Shown: piece after piece, positions 5,517 through 11,921 of the stretch
Layout: each line of letters opens with the position of its first letter
Position numbering within the stretch: the stretch's first letter is position 1
DNA from: Anaerolinea sp.
GTDB lineage: Bacteria; Chloroflexota; Anaerolineae; Anaerolineales; Anaerolineaceae
NCBI GenBank assembly: GCA_013824385.1
Contig: PNNU01000058.1
Location: 1-11,921, forward strand
Length of the DNA stretch: 11,921 bases
Direction: 5' to 3'
The notes under the pieces: model-generated
What the model saw: only the letters and a program-made list of their open reading frames with translations
The model's database searches: none
Told to the model about the DNA's origin: nothing
Program-made: the position numbers and the translations under genes

Positions 5517-6437
5517 TTAACTTTTTTGAATGATATTCAGTGCTGCGATCGTTCCATCACCGATGGCTGTCGTGATCTGACGGTATTTCTTTACTCGAAC
5601 ATCACCAGCAGCGTAGACACCATCCAAATTTGTTTCCATGTTCTCGTTTGTTAAAATGTAATCCTGTTCAGATAATTTCAAAGGTGTGTTTTTTACCAGA
5701 CCAGTGTTCGGAACCATTCCGGCAAAAATGAAGATGCCATCCGTGCCAAGACGGATAATTTCTTTCGTTTTAAGATTTTCGGCCAAGGTGATCATTTTGT
5801 CTTTATCTTTGATGAACTCACGAGGTTCATGAGACCATAAAACCCTGGTTTTAGGGTTGTTCATCACTTTATTTGCGGTAATTTTCTCCGCTTGCAATTC
5901 GTCAAACTGATGAATTACAGTCAGAGATTTCACCAATTGGAGCAGTAACAAAGATTCTTCCATGGCGCTGTTTCCACCACCGATAACGGTAACATCTTTG
6001 TCTTTATAAAATTCGCCATCGCAAGTTGCGCAATAAGAAACACCAGAGCCTTTATATTCCACTTCGCCAGGAACATTCAATAACCTGGGGGAAGATCCAG
6101 TGGCTATGATGATGTTTTTTGCTGTATACGAGACGTTATCAATGGTCACAACTTTTTCTGGTCCAACAAGCTGAATGTCAGTGATCTCGGCTGCTAATTC
6201 AAACTTGGTCCCAAATCTCTCGGCTTGTTTTCGCATATTGCTCGCCAGCTCGTGCCCGGGTATGGGGTCGACAAAACCCGGATAATTTGCAACTTGGTGC
6301 GTGGTTTTTACCTGACCTCCGGCCATTGATTCATCAACAACTAAAGTGGTTAAAGAAGCTCGCGATGTGTAAATGGCTGCCGCCAAACCTGCTGGACCAG
6401 CACCAATGATGATTAATTCAAATTGTTTTTTATCCAT
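5517..6437 (-). CDS. trxB: Thioredoxin reductase, atypical nucleotide-binding site
   Basis: A 306-residue flavoprotein of the low-molecular-weight thioredoxin reductase type. Numbered from the ATG at 6437: FAD-binding GAGPAG at 12-17, the GGQV segment near 40, an ATGSSPR strand at 112-118, redox centre CATC at 136-139, nucleotide-binding GGGNSA at 153-158, and the C-terminal FAD motif AAGDVR. The loop that normally reads HRRDGFRAEK and holds the NADPH 2'-phosphate is HQFDELQAEK at 176-185, so all three arginines are missing. The enzyme may prefer NADH or another donor; the glycine motif itself is kept, unlike in ferredoxin-type reductases that lose it. An ATG at 6443 would add two residues but has no room for a ribosome site, whereas AGGA sits 5 bases before 6437. 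It lies between the thioredoxin-like and OsmC genes. Confidence 0.9.
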   Translation of the reverse strand: MDKKQFELIIIGAGPAGLAAAIYTSRASLTTLVVDESMAGGQVKTTHQVANYPGFVDPIPGHELASNMRKQAERFGTKFELAAEITDIQLVGPEKVVTIDNVSYTAKNIIIATGSSPRLLNVPGEVEYKGSGVSYCATCDGEFYKDKDVTVIGGGNSAMEESLLLLQLVKSLTVIHQFDELQAEKITANKVMNNPKTRVLWSHEPREFIKDKDKMITLAENLKTKEIIRLGTDGIFIFAGMVPNTGLVKNTPLKLSEQDYILTNENMETNLDGVYAAGDVRVKKYRQITTAIGDGTIAALNIIQKS

Positions 6438-6441
6438 ATCC

Positions 6442-6446
6442 ATCCT
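6442..6446 (-). promoter_or_regulatory. Ribosome binding site deciding the TrxR start
   Basis: Reads AGGAT on the minus strand, overlapping the first in-frame ATG (6443) and sitting 4-5 bases before the second (6437). The spacing favours 6437. Confidence 0.5.
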
Positions 6447-6495
6447 AAACGCCTATGTTTCGACAATCAAAAAATAAACTCTGATAATTGGGTAT

Positions 6496-6837
6496 TTAGG
6501 AGAGAACTTCTTCAATAATATCTTTGATTTGTTTAGCAGATTGAATGCTGGTTGTTGCTTTAACAACTTTGCCGTTGCGATAATAAACAGTGAAAGGAAG
6601 TCCATTGAATCCGCGACATTCTGGTAATTTCTTAATGATATCTGCATCAGGAGTATCAAAATCCATGTTGCGGAACTTTATATCGGGATATTTTTCTTCA
6701 TAGACTTCAAAAATACCATAGACCGGAATGCACATTGGCCCCATTCTTCCGCAGCATACGGCTACTTTTTCATTTTTTGATATTAAGTCAGTCAATTCTT
6801 GTTTACTCTGTAGTGTTGTTAGTTTTGTTTGAAGCAT
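6496..6837 (-). CDS. Thioredoxin-like protein with displaced active-site cysteines
   Basis: A 113-residue thioredoxin-fold protein without signal peptide. The usual order is visible: a first helix, the strand KVAV, an active-site loop, a long helix (IPVYGIFEVYEEKY), the strand IKFRNMDFD, a GLPF cis-proline turn (P81), then FTVYYRNGKVV and a final helix. The active site reads CCGRMGPMC at 28-36. Aligned on the Gly-Pro of WCGPCK, the two catalytic positions are M32 and M35. Cysteines instead lie at C28 and C29 (normally Trp-Ala) and C36 (normally Lys); C74 is a further one just before the cis-Pro region. A redox pair, if any, would be C28 or C29 with C36. AAGGAG lies 6 bases before the ATG. It is the first gene of a probable operon with the reductase (58 bases on) and OsmC. 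Confidence 0.85.
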   Translation of the reverse strand: MLQTKLTTLQSKQELTDLISKNEKVAVCCGRMGPMCIPVYGIFEVYEEKYPDIKFRNMDFDTPDADIIKKLPECRGFNGLPFTVYYRNGKVVKATTSIQSAKQIKDIIEEVLS

Positions 6838-6956
6838 TTTATTCTCCTTGGGTATTTATTTTGTGCTTGAGGTGTTATGTATTTCAATTTTTAGTCTTGT
6901 TTATGGTGAAATTATTGACCATAAACCTTTAAGCCCTTAAATTTGAAGCATTTTAT
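6828..6956. repeat. 15-base direct repeat spanning the thioredoxin-like start codon
   Basis: TTTGAAGCATTTTAT occurs at 6828-6842 and again at 6942-6956. On the minus strand it reads as the start codon and first codons of the thioredoxin-like gene; the upstream copy starts a reading frame that stops after four codons. It may be a remnant of a duplication or chance in AT-rich DNA. Confidence 0.5.
6899..6926. promoter_or_regulatory. Candidate operator: 9-base inverted repeat
   Basis: GTTTATGGT at 6899-6907 and ACCATAAAC at 6918-6926, perfect arms 10 bases apart, so the half-site centres are about two helical turns apart. It lies 62 bases upstream of the thioredoxin-like start. The spacing suits a dimeric regulator better than a terminator, since no T-run follows. 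Confidence 0.4.
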
Positions 6957-7135
6957 CTGAAAACCACTTGCCTATTCCTTTGATGGAATAACCTAAAAAA
7001 AGTGACAATGTATTGAAAATTACTAGACATCCTCGATCGAAGTAGATTATTGGTTGCTAAAAGTGAATTTATAAGAGGTTTTCATGGCATAATAGTGACT
7101 TCGTTTTGGTTTACAAAAATTCGCTTACCGCTGGT

Positions 7136-7140
7136 TGAGG
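7136..7140 (+). promoter_or_regulatory. Ribosome binding site fixing the ATP-grasp start
   Basis: TGAGG lies 6 bases before the ATG at 7147. An in-frame TTG at 7135 overlaps this site and would leave itself without one, so the ATG is preferred. Confidence 0.6.
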
Positions 7141-7146
7141 ATAATT

Positions 7147-8322
7147 ATGTTTTTTGTTGATGAGCCCTTTATTTCAGATTTTTTCAAAAACACGATTCGA
7201 GATCATCAAATCCCCGTCGTAAACACGAATGCTGCAAAAAAGTTGAATCTTCTTCCGGGCACCAAACTGTATAGTGAGGATCAGGCAAAAAAAATAGCTG
7301 GTGAGTCAGATTCGCTTTTATTCTATTCAACCTCGGAAAACTCAATTGGATGGATCTCCAAAAACCTGGCTTTTAGTGATCTGCCCAAAAAAATTGAACA
7401 ATTCAAGAATAAAGCCAAATTCAGGGAATTGACGCAATCCATGTTTCCTAAGTTTTACTTTAAAGAAGTTCCCATAAATGATCTGGAATCAATTAAATTT
7501 GTTGAACTTCCACTTCCTTTCATTATTAAGCCTAATGTAGGCTTTTTTAGCATGGGTGTACATAAAGTAAATAGTGCCGAAGATTGGAAAAAAACAAAAA
7601 TAGCGATACAGGAAGAAATCGAGCAAATGCACGGATTGTATCCGGACGAGGTCCTTGATACTGGTTCATTCATTATTGAGCAATGTATTGAAGGGGATGA
7701 ATTTGCAGTTGATGCCTACTACAATTCCACAGGCGAGCCAGTAATCCTTAATATTCTGCATCATACTTTTTCTTCTGAGAGTGATGTATCCGATCGGGTT
7801 TATACAACTTCCAAGGACATTATCGAAAACAACTTGGGTGAAATCACAGAATTTGTTGGAAAAATTGGTCTACTGACAAATACGATAAATTTTCCGGTTC
7901 ACATAGAATTGAGAAGAGACAAGGAAGGCACAATTCTGCCAATTGAAGTTAATCCAATGCGGTTCGGAGGGTGGTGTTCCACACCTGATTTAGCTTACGC
8001 TGCTTACGGCATCAACCCTTACCTTTATTACTACACCCAACAAAAACCCAATTGGACAGAATTACTCAATGGTAAAGAGGGAAAACTCTTTAGTGTTGTT
8101 GTCTTGGATAATTCGACCGGGAAAAAAGGTGATGAAATAACTTCATTCGATTTTGATAAATTATTGTCAAGTTTTGAGAAACCGCTTGAACTTAGAATAA
8201 TTGATTATAAGAAATATCCAGTATTTGCTTTCATGTTTACTGAAACGAATGAAGAAAACATCAACGAGTTGAAATATATTTTGAATTCGAATTTGACCGA
8301 GTTTATTACTACAATTCAATAA
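7147..8322 (+). CDS. ATP-grasp domain protein, ligase of unknown substrate
   Basis: A 391-residue protein with an ATP-grasp fold. Residues 1-80 form the N-terminal pre-grasp part. The ATP-binding core shows PFIIKPNVGFFSMGV at 124-138 (K128 as the ATP-contacting lysine), FIIEQCIEGDEFAVDAY at 175-191 (hinge residues E178 and the E182-E185 pair), HIEL at 252-255, and LPIEVNPMRFGG at 264-275, where E267 and N269 would bind magnesium. Enzymes of this fold join a carboxylate, activated as acyl phosphate, to an amine or thiol. The short C-terminal part (about 300-391) is not recognised. No peptide, amino-acid or purine biosynthesis genes lie nearby to suggest a substrate. It stands alone, between a palindrome-rich region and a geneless AT-rich stretch, and it converges on the PAS sensor gene. 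Confidence 0.82.
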   Translation: MFFVDEPFISDFFKNTIRDHQIPVVNTNAAKKLNLLPGTKLYSEDQAKKIAGESDSLLFYSTSENSIGWISKNLAFSDLPKKIEQFKNKAKFRELTQSMFPKFYFKEVPINDLESIKFVELPLPFIIKPNVGFFSMGVHKVNSAEDWKKTKIAIQEEIEQMHGLYPDEVLDTGSFIIEQCIEGDEFAVDAYYNSTGEPVILNILHHTFSSESDVSDRVYTTSKDIIENNLGEITEFVGKIGLLTNTINFPVHIELRRDKEGTILPIEVNPMRFGGWCSTPDLAYAAYGINPYLYYYTQQKPNWTELLNGKEGKLFSVVVLDNSTGKKGDEITSFDFDKLLSSFEKPLELRIIDYKKYPVFAFMFTETNEENINELKYILNSNLTEFITTIQ

Positions 8323-8540
8323 TAGTCATGAAGAAACAATAAAAAATTTTGACATAATTTTTTGACAATTATCACGAATTATGCGTTGTGACTCACATCA
8401 TGTAATCTAATATCAATTAAGGAAAATTGACCAATATATTACCCCCAAATATAGAATTCAAAGTTACTAATTGTCAAAAGATGGCAAACCTACTATCCAT
8501 TTCTGATTATTCAATGATTTACAAATTATATTATTTGTTT
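8323..8540. other. AT-rich intergenic stretch at the end of the PAS gene
   Basis: No gene is supported. It contains two TTGACA hexamers (around 8349 and 8363) without good -10 partners, a 12-base inverted repeat with widely spaced arms (8360-8371 and 8468-8479) and TGTGACTCACA (8387-8397). No terminator hairpin with a T-run is visible for either converging gene. On the minus strand it does not continue the PAS protein in any frame I read. Confidence 0.45.
8360..8479. repeat. 12-base inverted repeat bounding about 120 bases
   Basis: TTTTGACAATTA at 8360-8371 is perfectly inverted at 8468-8479. The arms are 96 bases apart and no target-site duplication is visible outside them. It could be a minimal element's ends or chance in AT-rich DNA. 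Confidence 0.4.
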
Positions 8541-11500
8541 TTAACATATCATAACGGAGGAAATTGACTCTGTTTCGCAAATTTCGCCATTTTTCTTTAG
8601 GATTTTGATTTCCAGGAGAGCGTTCTCTTGACCTCTTTTTAAATCAATAATCCGCTTCAGCAATACTTTTTGTGATTCGGGGTGAATGTATTTTAAAAGG
8701 CTCTGACCCAGCATCTCATCCATTGATTTATAACCAAACAAATCGACGCCAGCCGAATTTGCGTAGATCAGTTTTCCTTTTTGAGCTAACATAATGCCGA
8801 TCGGTGAATTTTCAACCAATACACGATATCTCTCTTCACTTTCTTGAAGAGCCTCTTCGGTTTGTTTCCGTTCTGAAATATCTCTGGCTGTGCCTTCAAT
8901 GCCAATACAAACCCCATCAGAATTTTTTATTGGCACTGCATTCGTAGTATGCCAACGCCATGAACCATCTGCATGTTTGATTTTGTATTCAATACCTGTT
9001 TGTTTTTCACCATTTAGAATTGTTTTGGAGAAAAACTCACGAAAAGATTTTTGATCTTTTACATTGAGGAACTTGCTAAAAGACTGACCCAAAACAGCAA
9101 CAACAGGATATCCGAGGAAAACACTCCAGGCATTAGAGACAAAGGTAAACTTGCCCTCCAGATTGAGTGTGTAAATGATGTCATGGCTGTTTTCAATTAG
9201 TAATCTGTGTTTTTCTTCACTTCGTTGAATTGCTTCTTCAGCACGTTTACGTTTAATTGCGATCGCCACTTGCGCTGCGATGGATGAAAGGAATTCTTTA
9301 TCCCGTTCTGAATAAGCGTTTTCATCCTTGTAATTCTGGACTGAAATTACGCCAATCACATCGTCAGCATCTTTGATAGGCGCCCCCATCCAAACAGCCG
9401 ATTCGGATCCTACAAGACGGACCTCTCCAGTTCTTGCAAGATCTTTAAATGCTTTCTCTCCTAGAATGACTGCTTTACCAGTGCGAAACACATATGATGT
9501 AATGCTTTTTCCCAATTTGGAGGGTGGATACGGACTATCAAATTCATCAACGCAGTAAATTTCTTCAAACAAGCCTGTGTCTTTGTTATAGAAAACAATG
9601 GAAATATTTTTTGCATCAATAATCCTGGATAATACTTGATGGATTAATTGCAAGAATTGATCAAGATCTTTACTGCGGCTCAGCCCCTGCATGATTTCAA
9701 ACAAAGACTGCCTTTCAAGTTCGGCTTTTTTACGCTCCGAAATATCTCGTGAAACCCCTCTCATTTCTATATGACCTGTTTCCTGATTTATATAATAGTT
9801 AACAACTATTTCGGTCCATATCGTGCTCCCTGCTTTAGTGGATTGCAAGAATTCTTGAGAAAAATACTTAACTGGACCATTGGGATCTTTCATGAATTCT
9901 GCTATTTGCTGCTTCATCAACTTTAGAACATTATCGGTGTTCATGCTTAATAGTCTTTCACCGATGCCTTGTGACTTCACCTCTTCTACTGAGAACCCGC
10001 GCAAGTTTATTATGGATGGACTCATGTAAGTGATATTCATTGTCTCGGTATCAAGAGTCCAAATCACATCTTTCATATTCTCTGTTAAGAGTCGATATTT
10101 TTCTTCACTTTTTCTCAAGCTTGTTTCTATGTTTTTGCGATCAGAAATATCACGGGCAACACCGTGCAAATCCAAATGCCCGGTTTCGGGATTTTTATGC
10201 AGACTTGTGATTACTTCTGTCCAGATAAACGATCCGTCTTTTCTCGGTTGCGGAATTTCATAAGTAAAGAAATCTTCAGAATCGACTTCACCAAGATTAA
10301 ACTGATTCACTTTTTCTGTGATAAGTTCAGAAAAATATTTTTCTCCCTCTTCAGTTAAAGCATCAACCAATGTACCAGATAATACTTCGTTGACAGTGTA
10401 TCCGCGTAAGCTCTCAACCGATGGGCTCATGTATGTAAAACGCATGGTCTGAGTATCAAGAATCCAAATTACATCTTTCATGTTTTCTGTTAAGAGCCGG
10501 TATTTTTCTTCACTTTTAATGAGTTTTTCTTCTGCCACTTTTTGTTCAGTCAGGTCTACAACCGAACCGATAAATCCGATCCGGTTTCCTTCTTCATCCA
10601 ACAATTCAACTGCTTCATCAAAGACCCAACTTACTTTTCCAGTTTCTTGATTCAATTGGCGATATTCAAACGACCATCTTCCACCAGATTGAATAAAAGC
10701 CTGCCAACGCCGTACTACTTCAGCCTTATCTTCAGGATGAACTGCATTTATCCAGCCGGTTTTCGCCATTGAATCAATATCAAGACCAGTAATTTTACTT
10801 AACCGGTCATTTGAATAGATAGTGTTACCAGTTACATCAGCCTGGTAAATGCCTGCCGGAGAATTTTGAATTAGTGTGCGATATCGTAATTCGCTATTAC
10901 GTAATTCTTTTTCGATCTGTTTTAATTGCGTGATATCTTGTAAGGTTACAAAAACTTGATAAGGCGTTTTTTCATTCACGCGAAACTGGGGGATAGCACT
11001 TACCACAGCCCAAGTTTCTTGTTTCCTTAATGAATTGTAAAAACCAAGTGTCTGTTCATATACAGGTTTGCCAGTTTTCAGGGCAATATAAGAAGGAAGG
11101 GACGCATTCTCAATTTTATGTCCGTATTCATCTATAAAACCTGAAAGGATACTTGAAATATTTCCACCCAAGAATTCTTCCCTGGTCAAGCCAAAGAATT
11201 TTAGTGCTGCGGGATTAACATCTATTATATGGCCATCAGCATCTTGATAAAATGCGCCCTGGCGCATCGTCTCATATAGAGTGCGGTATTTTGCTTCACG
11301 ATCTAGAATTTGCTGTTCAATCTTCTTTCTTTCAGAAATATCACTATAAATGCCCACCATTCGGAGAGATTTGTCTCCTTTGACCGCCGCAATGATCTTA
11401 CCGCGTGATTGCATATATTTATACTCACCAGATTTCATACGCAAACGAAATTCGATGTTATATTGCTGATCACGGTTTTGAAGCGCCTCCTCAATTTGAT

Positions 11501-11921
11501 ACTTTATTTTTTTTAAATCCTGCGGGTGAACCAGTTTTATTAAATTCTCATAAGTGGCTGGAAACTCGCCTGGCTGATAACCCAGCATCGTAAACCATTT
11601 GTCATTGGTTATGATCTTGCCAGTTTGAATATTCCAATCCCAATATCCGTCTTCAATGGCTTCAAATGTTGTCTGCAGCCTTTCTTCACTCAATTGTTTA
11701 ATCTTCTCTGATTCAAGTCGTTTAATTACTTGTGTAGCCTGATGAACTATGGACTCAATTACAGATGTATATTGTGATGGAATTTCGTTACACAATATAA
11801 CAAAAGCACCAAAATGTTTTTCTTCAGTTACCAATCCAATCATCCAAATCTGTTTAATTTGAAGCTGTTTCTCAACCACCTTGCAAACACTTTTTGGAAT
11901 TTTCTTCATCATCAATAGATA
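8541..11921 (-). CDS. Multi-PAS/GAF sensor protein, open at window edge and truncated in last PAS
   Basis: A sensor of at least 1,126 residues; the frame is open at base 11921. Residue numbers count from the TTG at 11915. Residues 1-70 look like the end of a GAF domain (FGAFVILCNEIP, then a helix leading to the linker). Then come PAS1 about 76-196, PAS2 203-333, PAS3 337-460, PAS4 465-593, PAS5 598-727, a full GAF 733-890, PAS6 897-1018 and PAS7 from 1022. Most PAS units end in the DISERK-type linker and start with SEEKYRLL or similar, as in PAS/PAC sensor kinases. PAS7 stops at SSVMIC, just before its last strand and the DIT-type linker, and no HisKA, HATPase, GGDEF or other output domain follows. 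There are no membrane segments in the visible part. It is either a broken kinase gene or a ligand-sensing platform. Confidence 0.88.
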   Translation of the reverse strand, partial: YLLMMKKIPKSVCKVVEKQLQIKQIWMIGLVTEEKHFGAFVILCNEIPSQYTSVIESIVHQATQVIKRLESEKIKQLSEERLQTTFEAIEDGYWDWNIQTGKIITNDKWFTMLGYQPGEFPATYENLIKLVHPQDLKKIKYQIEEALQNRDQQYNIEFRLRMKSGEYKYMQSRGKIIAAVKGDKSLRMVGIYSDISERKKIEQQILDREAKYRTLYETMRQGAFYQDADGHIIDVNPAALKFFGLTREEFLGGNISSILSGFIDEYGHKIENASLPSYIALKTGKPVYEQTLGFYNSLRKQETWAVVSAIPQFRVNEKTPYQVFVTLQDITQLKQIEKELRNSELRYRTLIQNSPAGIYQADVTGNTIYSNDRLSKITGLDIDSMAKTGWINAVHPEDKAEVVRRWQAFIQSGGRWSFEYRQLNQETGKVSWVFDEAVELLDEEGNRIGFIGSVVDLTEQKVAEEKLIKSEEKYRLLTENMKDVIWILDTQTMRFTYMSPSVESLRGYTVNEVLSGTLVDALTEEGEKYFSELITEKVNQFNLGEVDSEDFFTYEIPQPRKDGSFIWTEVITSLHKNPETGHLDLHGVARDISDRKNIETSLRKSEEKYRLLTENMKDVIWTLDTETMNITYMSPSIINLRGFSVEEVKSQGIGERLLSMNTDNVLKLMKQQIAEFMKDPNGPVKYFSQEFLQSTKAGSTIWTEIVVNYYINQETGHIEMRGVSRDISERKKAELERQSLFEIMQGLSRSKDLDQFLQLIHQVLSRIIDAKNISIVFYNKDTGLFEEIYCVDEFDSPYPPSKLGKSITSYVFRTGKAVILGEKAFKDLARTGEVRLVGSESAVWMGAPIKDADDVIGVISVQNYKDENAYSERDKEFLSSIAAQVAIAIKRKRAEEAIQRSEEKHRLLIENSHDIIYTLNLEGKFTFVSNAWSVFLGYPVVAVLGQSFSKFLNVKDQKSFREFFSKTILNGEKQTGIEYKIKHADGSWRWHTTNAVPIKNSDGVCIGIEGTARDISERKQTEEALQESEERYRVLVENSPIGIMLAQKGKLIYANSAGVDLFGYKSMDEMLGQSLLKYIHPESQKVLLKRIIDLKRGQENALLEIKILKKNGEICETESISSVMIC
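10016..10112 (-). repeat. Internal PAS repeat, copy 2 (start of PAS5)
   Basis: Partner of the block at 10421-10517, about 405 bases away, which is one PAS-unit length. Divergence is greater in the rest of the unit. Confidence 0.8.
10421..10517 (-). repeat. Internal PAS repeat, copy 1 (start of PAS4)
   Basis: This 97-base block aligns without gaps to 10016-10112, with 82 identical positions by hand count. Both encode the SEEKYRLLTENMKDVIW opening of adjacent PAS units, indicating a fairly recent tandem duplication within the gene. Confidence 0.8.

Larger units (their letters stand above)
6838..7146. other. Divergent intergenic region with clustered palindromes
   Basis: No gene is supported in this AT-rich stretch between the thioredoxin-like gene (minus) and the ATP-grasp gene (plus). 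It holds a 9-base inverted repeat with a 10-base spacer (6899-6926), TTTAAG-CC-CTTAAA (6928-6941), TATTCC-6-GGAATA (6973-6990) and the octamer TCGATCGA (7034-7041). CATAAT at 7088-7093 resembles a -10 for the ATP-grasp gene, but no matching -35 is seen. Promoters for both flanking genes must lie here. Confidence 0.5.

Noticed and set aside
8387..8397. TGTGACTCACA resembling a CRP half-site pair
   Set aside because: CRP sites need about six bases between the arms; here there is one. Too short to interpret.
8427..8567. A 46-codon open frame on the plus strand from TTG with AAGGA upstream, running into the end of the PAS gene
   Set aside because: No recognisable composition or domain, the start is weak, the DNA is AT-rich and it overlaps the converging PAS gene. 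Probably chance.
8541..11921. Complete sensor histidine kinase
   Set aside because: No H-box, N-box or G-box region is present before the stop, and the N-terminus runs off the window.
1..11921. CRISPR array, tRNA, rRNA or transposase
   Set aside because: I looked for spaced direct repeats, cloverleaf-like ends and transposase motifs and saw none; covariance and profile searches were not possible here.

Overview
The window looks like chromosomal DNA of an anaerobic or microaerophilic bacterium of moderate to low GC. Gene content (exported DUF2202 protein, FeMo-co-binding-like protein, stand-alone thioredoxin and thioredoxin reductase genes, multi-PAS sensor) would suit an Anaerolineae-type Chloroflexota. 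That placement is inference from gene content and has not been tested. I see no rRNA, tRNA, CRISPR array, transposase or phage gene.

Layout. (1) 1-1239, plus strand: the end of a chromate-transporter-family membrane protein, cut by the window edge, then an exported ferritin-like DUF2202 protein. A hairpin at 1258-1288 can terminate transcription from both sides. (2) 1327-3687, minus strand: five genes read right to left. They are a small YgaP-type membrane protein (DUF2892), a thioredoxin fused to a second DUF2892 segment, an XRE-cupin regulator, a NifX/NifB-type metallocluster-binding protein with a His-rich insert, and an ArsR-type regulator with three cysteines. The last three are tightly packed and look like one operon. 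(3) 3839-4980, plus strand: an AhpD/CMD-like protein and a SAM methyltransferase, diverging from block 2. (4) A second bidirectional terminator (4999-5031) separates them from a minus-strand operon at 5053-6837: unusual thioredoxin-like protein, thioredoxin reductase, OsmC-type hydroperoxide reductase. (5) 6838-7146 is a divergent intergenic region rich in small palindromes. (6) 7147-8322, plus strand: a lone ATP-grasp ligase of unknown substrate. (7) 8323-8540 is AT-rich and geneless. (8) 8541 to the right edge, minus strand: a very long PAS/GAF sensor, open at the edge and ending inside its last PAS domain with no output module.

Blocks 2 to 4 share a theme of thiol, peroxide, sulfur and metal chemistry: two thioredoxin-fold proteins, a reductase, OsmC, an AhpD-like CxxC protein, two YgaP-type membrane segments and two likely sensors of small molecules or redox state. 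The most unusual unit is block 4. Its thioredoxin-like protein has methionine at both positions where thioredoxin normally has its active cysteines, with cysteines at neighbouring positions instead. Its reductase keeps the CATC redox centre but lacks the arginines that normally bind the NADPH 2'-phosphate. Together they suggest a thiol-reducing pair that has departed from the classical NADPH-TrxR-Trx system.
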